Of a DNA stretch of 64,000 nt, positions 1-12,700 are shown piece by piece. Each line of letters opens with the position of its first letter. Positions within the stretch are counted from its first letter, which is position 1. The DNA is from Brachycybe producta (Eukaryota; Arthropoda; Diplopoda; Playtdesmida; Andrognathidae), in assembly GCA_036925085.1 (NCBI GenBank), contig JAUPFP010000167.1:51456-115455 (forward strand), in the 5' to 3' direction. Both the position numbers and the translations under genes were made by a program. A model generated the notes under the pieces. It did no database searches. It worked only from the letters and a program-made list of their open reading frames with translations, and was not told the DNA's origin.

Positions 1-124
1 AGTTGAAGTTGAAATTGAAGTTGAATTTAAAGTTCAAGTTGAAGTTGAAGTTGAAATTGAAGTTGAAGTTATATTTGAAGTTCAATTTGAAGTTAAAGAT
101 GAAGTTGAAGTTGAATTTTAAGTT

Positions 125-326
125 GAGGTTGTAGTTGAAGTTGAAGTTGAAGTTGTAGTTTAAGTTGAAGTTGAAGTTGAGATTGTTGTTAAAGTCGAAG
201 TTGAAGTTAAAATTAAAATTAAAGTTGATGTCGAAGATGATGTTGAAGATGAAATTGAAAATAAAATTGAAGTTGAAGTTGAAGTTAAAGTTGATGATGA
301 AGTTGAAGATGAAGTTGATGTTCAAG
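125..326 (+). repeat. Marker block A (first of ~18 copies)
   Basis: This ~200-bp block is the most information-rich part of the satellite. It runs GAGGTTGTAG, GTTGTAGTTTAAG, GAGATTGTTGTTAAAG, TCGAAG, AAAATTAAAATTAAAG, GATGTCGAAGATGATG, GAAAATAAAATTG, GATGATGAAG, ending GATGTTCAAG. Copies start near 125, 3093, 9862, 16768, 35243, 36635, 38739, 40108, 41827, 43206, 46653, 47793 (cut short), 50483, 51620, 54763, 57948, 60664 and 63808 (decayed). It contains most of the few CpG sites. Its order is conserved while the runs between copies vary in length. Confidence 0.85.
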
Positions 327-658
327 TTGAAGTTGAAGTTGAAATTGAAGTTGAAGTTGAAGTTGAACTTGAAGGTGAAGTTGAAGTTAAGTTTGAAAAT
401 GAAGTTGAAGTTGTAATTGAAGTTGAAATTGAAGTTGAAATTGAAGTTGAAATTGAAGTTGAAATTGAAGTTGAAATTAAAGTTGAAATTGAAGTTGAAA
501 TTGAAGTTGAAATTGAAGTTGAAATTGAAGTTGAAATTGAAGTTGAAATTGAAGTTGAAATTGAAGTTGAAATTGAAGTTAAAATTGAAGATGAAATTGA
601 AAATGAAATTGAAGTTGAAGTTGAAGTTAAAGTTGATGATGAAGTTGAAGATGAAGTT

Positions 659-2500
659 GATGTTCAAGTTGAAGTTGAAGTTGAAATTGAAGTTGAAGTT
701 GAAGTTGAACTTGAAGGTGAAGTTGAAGTTAAGTTTGAAAATGAAGTTGAAGTTGTAATTGAAGTTGAAATTGAAGTTGAAATTGAAGTTGAAATTGAAG
801 TTGAAATTGAAGTTGAAATTGAAGTTGAAATTGAAGTTGAAATTGAAGTTGAAATTGAAGTTGAAATTGAAGTTGAAATTGAAGTTGAAATTGAAGTTGA
901 AATTGACATTGAAATTAAGTTGAAATTGAAGTTGAAATTGAAGTTAAAATTGAAGTTTAAGTTTAAGTTAAGGTTAAAGTTGAAATCGAAGTTGAATTTG
1001 AAGTTGAACTTGAAGGTGAAGTTGAAGTTAAGTTTGAAAATGAAGTTGAAGTTGAAATTGAAGTTGAAATTGAAGTTGAAATTGAAGTTGAAATTGAAGT
1101 TGAAATTGAAGTTGAAATTGACATTGAAATTGAATTTAAAATTGAAGTTGAAATTGAAGTTGAAATTGAAGTTGAAATTTAAGTTGAAATTGAAGTTGAA
1201 ATTGAAGTTGAAATTGAAGTTGAAGTTGAAATTGAAGTTGAAGTTGAAGTTGAACTTGAAGGTGAAGTTGAAGTTAAGATTGAAAAAGAAGTTGAAGTTG
1301 AAATTGAAGTTGAAATTGAAGTTGAAATTGAAGTTGAAATTGAAGTTGAAATTGAAGTTGAAATTGAAGTTGAAATTGAAGTTGAAATTGAAGTTGAAAT
1401 TGACATTGAAATTGAATTTAAAATTGAAGTTGAAATTGAAGTTGAAATTGAAGTTGAAATTTAAGTTGAAATTGAAGTTGAAATTTAAGTTGAAATTGAA
1501 GTTGAAATTAAAGTTGAAATTGAAGTTGAAATTGAAGTTGAAATTGAAGTTGAAATTGAAGTTGAAATTGAAGTTGAAATTGAAGTTGAAATTGAAGTTG
1601 AAATTGAAGTTAAAATTGAAGATGAAATTGAAAATGAAATTGAAGTTGAAGTTGAAGTTAAAGTTGATGATGAAGTTGAAGATGAAGTTGATGTTCAAGT
1701 TGAAGTTGAAGTTGAAATTGAAGTTGAAGTTGAAGTTGAACTTGAAGGTGAAGTTGAAGTTAAGTTTGAAAATGAAGTTGAAGTTGTAATTGAAGTTGAA
1801 ATTGAAGTTGAAATTGAAGTTGAAATTGAAGTTGAAATTGAAGTTGAAATTGAAGTTGAAATTGAAGTTGAAATTGAAGTTGAAATTGAAGTTGAAATTG
1901 AAGTTGAAATTGAAGTTGAAATTGACATTGAAATTAAGTTGAAATTGAAGTTGAAATTGAAGTTAAAATTGAAGTTTAAGTTTAAGTTAAGGTTAAAGTT
2001 GAAATCGAAGTTGAATTTGAAGTTGAACTTGAAGGTGAAGTTGAAGTTAAGTTTGAAAATGAAGTTGAAGTTGAAATTGAAGTTGAAATTGAAGTTGAAA
2101 TTGAAGTTGAAATTGAAGTTGAAATTGAAGTTGAAATTGACATTGAAATTGAATTTAAAATTGAAGTTGAAATTGAAGTTGAAATTGAAGTTGAAATTTA
2201 AGTTGAAATTGATGTTGAAATTGAAGTTGAAATTGAAGTTGAAGTTGAAATTGAAGTTGAAGTTGAAGTTGAACTTGAAGGTGAAGTTGAAGTTAAGTTT
2301 GAAAAAGAAGTTGAAGTTGAAATTGAAGTTGAAATTGAAGTTGAAATTGAAGTTGAAATTGAAGTTGAAATTGAAGTTGAAATTGAAGTTGAAATTGAAG
2401 TTGAAATTGAAGTTGAAATTGACATTGAAATTGAATTTAAAATTGAAGTTGAAATTGAAGTTGAAATTGAAGTTGAAATTTAAGTTGAAATTGAAGTTGA
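659..2500 (+). repeat. ~1.03-kb tandem duplication within the array
   Basis: The same succession of marker words follows the string GATGTTCAAG at 659 and at 1690 (offset 1031). It includes GTTGTAATT, the phase shift GACATTGAAATTAAG and the TTTAAGTTTAAGTTAAGG cluster (offset 1019 by then, because a pure run is 12 bases shorter). Copy one covers about 659-1689. Copy two covers about 1690-2500 and then diverges. A shorter 342-bp spacing links the same marker at 317 and 659. Confidence 0.75.
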
Positions 2501-4021
2501 AATTGAAGTTGAAATTGAAGTTGAAGTTGAAATTCAAGTGGAAGTTGAAGTTGAACTTGAAGGTGAAGTTGAAGTTAAGTTTGAAAAAGAAGTTGAAGTT
2601 GAAATTGAAGTTGAAATTGAAGTTGAAATTGAAGTTGAAATTGAAGTTGAAATTGAAGTTGAAATTGAAGTTGAAATTGAAGTTTAAATTGAAGTTGAAA
2701 TTGAAGTTGAAGTTGAGTTTGAAGTTGAAATTGAAGTTGAAGTTGAATTTGAAATTAAAGATGAAGTTGAAGTTGAATTTTAAGTTGATGTTGAATTTAA
2801 AGTTGAAGTTGAAGTTGAAGTTGAAGTTGAAATTGAAGTTGAAGTTGAAATTGAAATTGAAGTTGAAATTGAAGTTGAAATTGAAGTTAAAATTGAAGTT
2901 GAAATTGAAGTTGAAATTGATGTTAAAATTGAAGGTGAAGATGAAGTTGAAGTTAAGTTTGAAATTGAAGTTGAAGTTGAAATTGAAGTTGAATTTAAAG
3001 TTCAAGTTGAAGTTGAAGTTGAAATTGAAGTTGAAGTTATATTTGAAGTTCAATTTGAAGTTAAAGATGAAGTTGAAGTTGAATTTTAAGTTGAGGTTGT
3101 AGTTGAAGTTGAAGTTGAAGTTGTAGTTTAAGTTGAAGTTGAAGTTGAGATTGTTGTTAAAGTCGAAGTTGAAGTTAAAATTAAAATTAAAGTTGATGTC
3201 GAAGATGATGTTGAAGATGAAATTGAAAATAAAATTGAAGTTGAAGTTGAAGTTAAAGTTGATGATGAAGTTGAAGATGAAGTTGATGTTCAAGTTGAAG
3301 TTGAAGTTGAAATTGAAGTTGAAGTTGAAGTTGAACTTGAAGGTGAAGTTGAAGTTAAGATTGAAAATGAAGTTGAAGTTGAAATTGAAGTTGAAATTGA
3401 AGTTGAAATTGAAGTTGAAATTGAAGTTGAAATTGAAGTTGAAATTAAAGTTGAAATTGAAGTTGAAATTGAAGTTGAAATTGAAGTTGAAATTGAAGTT
3501 GAAATTGAAGTTGAAATTGAAGTTGAAATTGAAGTTGAAATTGAAGTTGAAATTGAAGTTGAAATTGAAGTTGAAATTGAAGTTGAAATTGAAGTTTAAA
3601 TTGAAGTTGAAATTGAAGTTGAAATTGACATTGAAATTAAGTTGAAATTGAAGTTGAAATTGAAGTTAAAATTGAAGTTTAAGTTTAAGTTAAGGTTAAA
3701 GTTGAAATCGAAGTTGAATTTGAAGTTGAACTTGAAGGTGAAGTTGAAGTTAAGTTTGAAAATGAAGTTGAAGTTGAAATTGAAGTTGAAATTGAAGTTG
3801 AAATTGAAGTTGAAATTGAAGTTGATATTGACATTGAAATTGAATTTAAAATTGAAGTTGAAATTGAAGTTGAAATTGAAGTTGAAATTGAAGATGAAAT
3901 TGAAGTTGAAATTGAAGTTGAAATTGAAGTTGAAATTGAAGTTGAAATTGAAGTTGAAATTGAAGTTGAAATTGAAGTTGAAATTGAAGTTGAAATTGAA
4001 GTTGAAATTGAAGTTGAAGTT

Positions 4022-5100
4022 GAAATTAAGTTTGAATTTGAAGTTGAAGTTGAAATTGAAGTTGAAATTGAAGTTGAAATTGAAGTTGAAGTTGAAATTG
4101 AAGTTAAAATTGAAGTTGAATTTTGAAGTTGAAATTGAAGTTGAAATTGAAGTTGAAGTCGAAGTTGAAGTTGAAGTTGAAATTGAAGTTGAAGTTGAAG
4201 TTGAAATTGAAGTTAAAGTTAAAGTTGAAATGGAAGTTGAAGTTGAAGTTGAAATTGAAGTTGAAGTTGAAGTTGAAGTTGAATTTGAAATTGAAGTTGA
4301 AATTGAAGTTGAAATTGAAGTTGAAATTGAAGTTGAACTTGAAGTTGAACTTGAAGGTGAAGTTGAAGTTAAGTTTGAAAAAGAAGTTGAAGTTGAAATT
4401 GAAGTTGAAATTGAAGTTGAAATTGAAGTTGAAATTGAAGTTGAAATTGAAGTTAAAATTGAAGTTGAAATTGAAGTTGAAATTGAAGTTGAAGTTGAGT
4501 TTGAAGTTGAAATTGAAGTTGAAGTTGAAATTGAAGTTGAAGTTGAAATTGAAATTGAAGTTGAAGTTGAAATTAAGTTTGAATTTGAAGTTGAAGTTGA
4601 AATTGAAGTTGAAATTGAAGTTGAAATTGAAGTTGAAGTTGAAATTGAAGTTAAAATTGAAGTTGAATTTTGAAGTTGAAATTGAAGTTGAAATTGAAGT
4701 TGAAGTCGAAGTTGAAGTTGAAGTTGAAATTGAAGTTGAAGTTGAAGTTGAAATTGAAGTTAAAGTTAAAGTTGAAATGGAAGTTGAAGTTGAAGTTGAA
4801 ATTGAAGTTGAAGTTGAAGTTGAAGTTGAATTTGAAATTGAAGTTGAAATTGAAGTTGAAATTGAAGTTGAAATTGAAGTTGAACTTGAAGTTGAACTTG
4901 AAGGTGAAGTTGAAGTTAAGTTTGAAAAAGAAGTTGAAGTTGAAATTAAAGTTGAAATTGAAGTTGAAATTGAAGTTGAAATTGAAGTTAAAATTGAAGT
5001 TGAAATTGAAGTTGAAATTAAAGTTGAAGTTGAGTTTGAAGTTGAAATTGAAGTTGAAGTTGAAATTGAAGTTGAAGTTGAAATTGAAATTGAAGTTGAA
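4022..5100 (+). repeat. 547-bp tandem duplication
   Basis: The sequence starting with GAAATTAAGTTTGAATTT at 4022 recurs at 4569, followed in both copies by the one-base phase shift GAATTTTGAAG (near 4123 and 4670), GAAGTCGAAG and GTTGAAATGGAAG. The offset is 547 bp throughout. The second copy diverges at about 5,090-5,115, where it enters the 1.7-kb higher-order unit. Confidence 0.75.
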
Positions 5101-8100
5101 ATTGAAGTTGAAATTGAAGTTAAAATTGAAGATGAAATTGAAAATGAAATTGAAGTTGAAGTTGAAGTTAAAGTTGATGATGAAGTTGAAGATGAAGTTA
5201 ATGTTCAAGTTGAAGTTGAAGTTGAAATTGAAGTTGAAATTGACATTGAAATTAAGTTGAAATTGAAGTTGAAATTGAAGTTAAAATTGAAGTTTAAGTT
5301 TAAGTTAAGGTTAAAGTTGAAATCGAAGTTGAATTTGAAGTTGAACTTGAAGGTGAAGTTGAAGTTAAGTTTGAAAATGAAGTTGAAGTTGAAATTGAAG
5401 TTGAAATTGAAGTTGAAATTGAAGTTGAAATTGAAGTTGAAATTGAAGTTGAAATTGAAGTTGAAATTGACATTGAAATTGAATTTAAAATTGAAGTTGA
5501 AATTGAAGTTGAAATTGAAGTTGAAATTGAAGTTGAAATTGAAGTTGAAATTTAAGTTGAAATTGAAGTTGAAATTGAAGTTGAAATTGAAGTTGAAGTT
5601 GAAATTGAAGTTGAAGTTGAAGTTGAACTTGAAGGTGAAGTTGAAGTTAAGTTTGAAAAAGAAGTTGAAGTTGAAATTGAAGTTGAAATTGAAGTTGAAA
5701 TTGAAGTTGAAATTGAAGTTGAAATTGAAGTTGAAATTGAAGTTGAAATTGAAGTTGAAGTTGAGTTTGAAGTTGAAATTGAAGTTGAAGTTGAATTTGA
5801 AATTAAAGATGAAGTTGAAGTTGAATTTTAAGTTGATGTTGAATTTAAAGTTGAAGTTGAAGTTGAAGTTGAAGTTGAAATTGAAGTTGAAGTTGAAATT
5901 GAAATTGAAGTTGAAATTGAAGTTGAAATTGAAGTTAAAATTGAAGTTGAAATTGAAGTTGAAATTGATGTTAAAATTGAAGGTGAAGATGAAGTTGAAG
6001 TTAAGTTTGAAATTGAAGTTGAAGTTGAAATTGAAGTTGAATTTAAAGTTCAAATTGAAGTTGAAGTTGAAATTGAAGTTGAAGTTATATTTGAAGTTCA
6101 ATTTGAAGTTAAAGATGAAGTTGAAGTTGAATTTTAAGTTGATGTTGAATTTAAAGTTGAAGTTGAAGTTGAAATTGAAGTTGAAATTGAAGTTGAAATT
6201 GAAGTTGAAATTAAAGTTGAAATTGAAGTTGAAATTGAAGTTGAAATTGAAGTTGAAATTGAAGTTGAAATTGAAGTTGAAATTGAAGTTGAAATTGAAG
6301 ATGAAATTGAAGTTGACAGTAAGATTAAAGTTAAAGTTTAATTTTAAGTTGCAGTTAAAGTTGATGTAAAGTTCAACTTGAAGTTGAACTTGAAGGTGAA
6401 GTTGAAGTTGAAATTGAAGTTAAAGTTAAAGTTGAAATGGAAGTTGAAGTTGAAGTTGAAATTGAAGTTGAAGTTGAAGTTGAAGTTGAATTTGAAATTG
6501 AAGTTGAAATTGAAGTTGAAATTGAAGTTGAAATTGAAGTTGAACTTGAAGTAGAACTTGAAGGTGAAGTTGAAGTTAAGTTTGAAAAAGAAGTTGAAGT
6601 TGAAATTAAAGTTGAAATTGAAGTTGAAATTGAAGTTGAAATTGAAGTTGAAATTGAAGTTGAAATTGAAGTTGAAGTTGAGTTTGAAGTTGAAATTGAA
6701 GTTGAAGTTGAAATTGAAGTTGAAGTTGAAATTGAAATTGAAGTTGAAATTGAAGTTGAAATTGAAGTTAAAATTGAAGATGAAATTGAAAATGAAATTG
6801 AAGTTGAAGTTGAAGTTAAAGTTGATGATGAAGTTGAAGATGAAGTTAATGTTCAAGTTGAAGTTGAAGTTGAAATTGAAGTTGAAATTGACATTGAAAT
6901 TAAGTTGAAATTGAAGTTGAAATTGAAGTTAAAATTGAAGTTTAAGTTTAAGTTAAGGTTAAAGTTGAAATCGAAGTTGAATTTGAAGTTGAACTTGAAG
7001 GTGAAGTTGAAGTTAAGTTTGAAAATGAAGTTGAAGTTGAAATTGAAGTTAAAATTGAAGTTGAAATTGAAGTTGAAATTGAAGTTGAAATTGAAGTTGA
7101 AATTGAAGTTGAAATTGAAGTTGAAATTGAAGTTGAAATTGACATTGAAATTGAATTTAAAATTGAAGTTGAAATTGAAGTTGAAATTGAAGTTGAAATT
7201 GAAGTTGAAATTGAAGTTGAAATTTAAGTTGAAATTGAAGTTGAAATTGAAGTTGAAATTGAAGTTGAAGTTGAAATTGAAGTTGAAGTTGAAGTTGAAC
7301 TTGAAGGTGAAGTTGAAGTTAAGTTTGAAAAAGAAGTTGAAGTTGAAATTGAAGTTGAAATTGAAGTTGAAATTGAAGTTGAAATTGAAGTTGAAATTGA
7401 AGTTGAAATTGAAGTTGAAATTGAAGTTGAAATTGAAGTTGAAATTGAAGTTGAAATTGAAGTTGAAGTTGAGTTTGAAGTTGAAATTGAAGTTGAAGTT
7501 GAATTTGAAATTAAAGATGAAGTTGAAGTTGAATTTTAAGTTGATGTTGAATTTAAAGTTGAAGTTGAAGTTGAAGTTGAAGTTGAAATTGAAGTTGAAA
7601 TTGAAATTGAAGTTGAAATTGAAGTTGAAATTGAAGTTAAAATTGAAGTTGAAATTGAAGTTGAAATTGATGTTAAAATTGAAGGTGAAGATGAAGTTGA
7701 AGTTAAGTTTGAAATTGAAGTTGAAGTTGAAATTGAAGTTGAATTTAAAGTTCAAATTGAAGTTGAAGTTGAAATTGAAGTTGAAGTTATATTTGAAGTT
7801 CAATTTGAAGTTAAAGATGAAGTTGAAGTTGAATTTTAAGTTGATGTTGAATTTAAAGTTGAAGTTGAAGTTGAAATTGAAGTTGAAATTGAAGTTGAAA
7901 TTGAAGTTGAAATTAAAGTTGAAATTGAAGTTGAAATTGAAGTTGAAATTGAAGTTGAAATTGAAGTTGAAATTGAAGTTGAAATTGAAGTTGAAATTGA
8001 AGATGAAATTGAAGTTGACAGTAAGATTAAAGTTAAAGTTTAATTTTAAGTTGCAGTTAAAGTTGATGTAAAGTTCAACTTGAAGTTGAACTTGAAGGTG

Positions 8101-9775
8101 AAGTTGAAGTTGAAATTGAAGTTAAAGTTAAAGTTGAAATGGAAGTTGAAGTTGAAGTTGAAATTGAAGTTGAAGTTGAAGTTGAAGTTGAATTTGAAAT
8201 TGAAGTTGAAATTGAAGTTGAAATTGAAGTTGAAATTGAAGTTGAACTTGAAGTTGAACTTGAAGGTGAAGTTGAAGTTAAGTTTGAAAAAGAAGTTGAA
8301 GTTGAAATTAAAGTTGAAATTGAAGTTGAAATTGAAGTTGAAATTGAAGTTAAAATTGAAGTTGAAATTGAAGTTGAAATTGAAGTTGAAGTTGAGTTTG
8401 AAGTTGAAATTGAAGTTGAAGTTGAAATTGAAGTTGAAGTTGAAATTGAAATTGAAGTTGAAATTGAAGTTGAAATTGAAGTTAAAATTGAAGATGAAAT
8501 TGAAAATGAAATTGAAGTTGAAGTTGAAGTTAAAGTTGATGATGAAGTTGAAGATGAAGTTAATGTTCAAGTTGAAGTTGAAGTTGAAGTTGAAATTGAC
8601 ATTGAAATTAAGTTGAAATTGAAGTTGAAATTGAAGTTAAAATTGAAGTTTAAGTTTAAGTTAAGGTTAAAGTTGAAATCGAAGTTGAATTTGAAGTTGA
8701 ACTTGAAGGTGAAGTTGAAGTTAAGTTTGAAAATGAAGTTGAAGTTGAAATTGAAGTTAAAATTGAAGTTGAAATTGAAGTTGAAATTGAAGTTGAAATT
8801 GAAGTTGAAATTGAAGTTGAAATTGACATTGAAATTGAATTTAAAATTGAAGTTGAAATTGAAGTTGAAATTGAAGTTGAAATTGAAGTTGAAATTGAAG
8901 TTGAAATTTAAGTTGAAATTGAAGTTGAAATTGAAGTTGAAATTGAAGTTGAAGTTGAAATTGAAGTTGAAGTTGAAGTTGAACTTGAAGGTGAAGTTGA
9001 AGTTAAGTTTGAAAAAGAAGTTGAAGTTGAAATTGAAGTTGAAATTGAAGTTGAAATTGAAGTTGAAATTGAAGTTGAAATTGAAGTTGAAATTGAAGTT
9101 GAAATTGAAGTTGAAATTGAAGTTGAAGTTGAGTTTGAAGTTGAAATTGAAGTTGAAGTTGAATTTGAAATTAAAGATGAAGTTGAAGTTGAATTTTAAG
9201 TTGATGTTGAATTTAAAGTTGAAGTTGAAGTTGAAGTTGAAGTTGAAGTTGAAATTGAAGTTGAAGTTGAAATTGAAATTGAAGTTGAAATTGAAGTTGA
9301 AATTGAAGTTAAAATTGAAGTTGAAATTGAAGTTGAAATTGATGTTAAAATTGAAGTTGAAGATGAAGTTGAAGTTAAGTTTGAAATTGAAGTTGAAGTT
9401 GAAATTGAAGTTGAATTTAAAGTTCAAATTGAAGTTGAAGTTGAAATTGAAGTTGAAGTTATATTTGAAGTTCAATTTGAAGTTAAAGATGAAGTTGAAG
9501 TTGAATTTTAAGTTGATGTTGAATTTAAAGTTGAAGTTGAAGTTGAAATTGAAGTTGAAATTGAAGTTGAAATTGAAGTTGAAATTAAAGTTGAAATTGA
9601 AGTTGAAATTGAAGTTGAAATTGAAGTTGAAATTGAAGTTGAAATTGAAGTTGAAATTGAAGTTGAAATTGAAGATGAAATTGAAGTTGACAGTAAGATT
9701 AAAGTTAAAGTTTAATTTTAAGTTGCAGTTAAAGTTGATGTAAAGTTCAACTTGAAGTTGAACTTGAAGGTGAAG
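4735..9775 (+). repeat. Three-copy ~1.7-kb higher-order repeat
   Basis: Three consecutive units end with the same marker cluster: GACAGTAAG, then TTGCAG, then GATGTAAAGTTCAAC. The clusters lie at 6315, 8017 and 9689 (offsets 1702 and 1672). Within each unit the order is GTTGAAATGGAAG, a GAAAAAG block, GAAGTTAATGTTCAAG, GACATTGAAATTAAG, a second GAAAAAG block, GATGTTAAAATTGAAGGTG, TATATTTG, then the terminal cluster. Length differences are multiples of six or twelve bases in pure runs. The first unit lacks the left boundary shared by the other two. Confidence 0.8.
6315..6395 (+). repeat. Marker block B (first of nine copies)
   Basis: An ~80-bp block reads GACAGTAAGATTAAAG, then TTTAATTTTAAGTTGCAG, then GATGTAAAGTTCAACTTG, then GAACTTGAAGGTG. 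Copies start near 6315, 8017, 9689, 34998, 36408, 39878, 42979, 47561 and 51387. In the six copies from 34998 on, and in the one at 9689, it is followed by a GTTTGAACTTG stretch. In the first two it leads instead into GTTGAAATGGAAG. It carries several C residues, which are otherwise rare on this strand. Confidence 0.85.
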
Positions 9776-12700
9776 TTGAAGTTGAAGTTAAGTTTGAACT
9801 TGAAGTTGAAGTTGAAATTGAAGTCGAAGTTGAAGTTGAAGTTGAAGTTGAAGTTAAAGTTGAGGTTGTAGTTGAAGTTGAAGTTGAAGTTGTAGTTTAA
9901 GTTGAAGTTGAAGTTGAGATTGTTGTTAAAGTCGAAGTTGAAGTTAAAATTAAAATTAAAGTTGATGTCGAAGATGATGTTGAAGATGAAATTGAAAATA
10001 AAATTGAAGTTGAAGTTGAAGTTAAAGTTGATGATGAAGTTGAAGATGAAGTTGATGTTCAAGTTGAAGTTGAAGTTGAAATTGAAGTTGAAGTTGAAGT
10101 TGAACTTGAAGGTGAAGTTGAAGTTAAGTTTGAAAATGAAGTTGAAGTTGAAATTGAAGTTGAAATTGAAGTTGAAATTGAAGTTGAAATTGAAGTTGAA
10201 ATTGAAGTTGAAATTGAAGTTGAAATTGAAGTTGAAATTGAAGTTGAAATTGAAGTTGAAATTGAAGTTGAAATTGAAGTTGAAATTGAAGTTGAAATTG
10301 AAGTTGAAATTGAAGTTGAAATTGAAGTTGAAATTGAAGTTGAAATTGAAGTTGAAATTGAAATTGAAATTGAAGTTGAAATTGAAGTTGAAATTGAAGT
10401 TGAAATTGAAGTTGAAATTGACATTGAAATTAAGTTGAAATTGAAGTTGAAATTGAAGTTAAAATTGAAGTTTAAGTTTAAGTTAAGGTTAAAGTTGAAA
10501 TCGAAGTTGAATTTGAAGTTGAAGTTGAAATTGAAGTTGAAATTGAAGTTGAAATTGAAGTTGAAATTGAAGTTGAAGTTGAAATTGAAGTTGAAATTGA
10601 AGTTGAATTTTGAAGTTGAAATTGAAGTTGAAATTGAAGTTGAAATTGAAGTTGAAGTCGAAGTTGAAGTTGAAGTTGAAATTGAAGTTGAAGTTGAAGT
10701 TGAAATTGAAGTTAAAGTTAAAGTTGAAATGGAAGTTGAAGTTGAAGTTGAAATTAAAGTTGAAGTTGAAGTTGAAGTTGAATTTGAAATTGAAGTTGAA
10801 ATTGAATTTGAAATTGAAGTTGAAGTTGAAATTGAAGTTGAACTTGAAGTTGAACTTGAAGGTGAAGTTGAAGTTAAGTTTGAAAAAGAAGTTGAAGTTG
10901 AAATTGAAGTTGAAATTGAAGTTGAAATTGAAGTTGAAATTGAAGTTGAAATTGAAGTTGAAATTGAAGTTGAAATTGAAGTTGAAATTGAAGTTGAAGT
11001 TGAGTTTGAAGTTGAAATTGAAGTTGAAGTTGAATTTGAAATTAAAGATGAAGTTGAAGTTGAATTTTAAGTTGATGTTCAATTTAAAGTTGAAGTTGAA
11101 GTTGAAGTTGAAATTGAAGTTGAAGTTGAAATTGAAATTGAAGTTGAAATTGAAGTTGAAATTGAAGTTAAAATTGAAGATGAAATTGAAAATGAAATTG
11201 AAGTTAAAGTTGAAGTTGAAATTGAAGTTGAAGTTGAAGTTGAACTTGAAGGTGAAGTTGAAGTTAAGTTTGAAAATGAAGTTGAAGTTGTAATTGAAGT
11301 TGAAATTGAAGTTGAAATTGAAGTTGAATTTTGAAGTTGAAATTGAAGTTGAAATTGAAGTTGAAGTCGAAGTTGAAGTTGAAGTTGAAATTGAAGTTGA
11401 AGTTGAAGTTGAAATTGAAGTTAAAGTTAAAGTTGAAATGGAAGTTGAAGTTGAAGTTGAAATTGAAGTTGAAGTTGAAGTTGAAGTTGAATTTGAAATT
11501 GAAGTTGAAATTGAAGTTTAAATTGAAGTTGAAATTGAAGTTGAATTTGAAGTTGAACTTGAAGGTGAAGTTGAAGTTAAGTTTGAAAATGAAGTTGAAG
11601 TTGAAATTGAAGTTGAAATTGAAGTTGAAATTGAAGTTGAAATTGAAGTTGAAATTGAAGTTGAAATTGAAGTTGAAATTGAAGTTGAAATTGACATTGA
11701 AATTGAAATTGAAGTTGAAATTGAAGTTGAAATTGAAGTTGAAGTTGAGTTTGAAGTTGAAATTGAAGTTGAAGTTGAATTTGAAATTAAAGATGAAGTT
11801 GAAGTTGAATTTTAAGTTGATGTTCAATTTAAAGTTGAAGTTGAAGTTGAAGTTGAAATTGAAGTTGAAGTTGAAATTGAAATTGAAGTTGAAATTGAAG
11901 TTGAAATTGAAGTTAAAATTGAAGATGAAATTGAAAATGAAATTGAAGTTGAAGTTGAAGTTAAAGTTGATGATGAAGTTGAAGATGAAGTTGATGTTCA
12001 AGTTGAAGTTGAACTTGAAGGTGAAGTTGAAGTTAAGTTTGAAAATGAAGTTGAAGTTGTAATTGAAGTTGAAATTGAAGTTGAAATTGAAGTTGAAATT
12101 GAAGTTGAAATTGAAGTTGAAATTGAAGTTGAAATTGAAGTTGAAATTGAAGTTGAAATTGAAGTTGAAATTGAAGTTGAAATTGAAGTTGAAATTGAAG
12201 TTGAAATTGAAGTTGAAATTGACATTGAAATTAAGTTGAAATTGAAGTTGAAATTGAAGTTAAAATTGAAGTTTAAGTTTAAGTTAAGGTTAAAGTTGAA
12301 ATCGAAGTTGAATTTGAAGTTGAACTTGTAGGTGAAGTTGAAGTTAAGTTTGAAAATGAAGTTGAAGTTGAAATTGAAGTTGAAATTGAAGTTGAAATTG
12401 AAGTTGAAATTGAAGTTGAAATTGAAGTTGAAATTGACATTGAAATTGAATTTAAAATTGAAGTTGAAATTGAAGTTGAAATTGAAGTTGAAATTTAAGT
12501 TGAAATTGAAGTTGAAATTGAAGTTAAAATTGAAGATGAAATTGAAAATGAAATTGAAGTTGAAGTTGAAGTTGAAGTTGAAATTGAAATTGAAGTTGAA
12601 TTTAAAGTTCAAGTTGAAGTTGAAGTTGAAATTGAAATTGAAATTGAAGTTGAAATTGAAGTTAAAATTGAAGTTGAAATTGAAGTTAAAATTGAAGATG

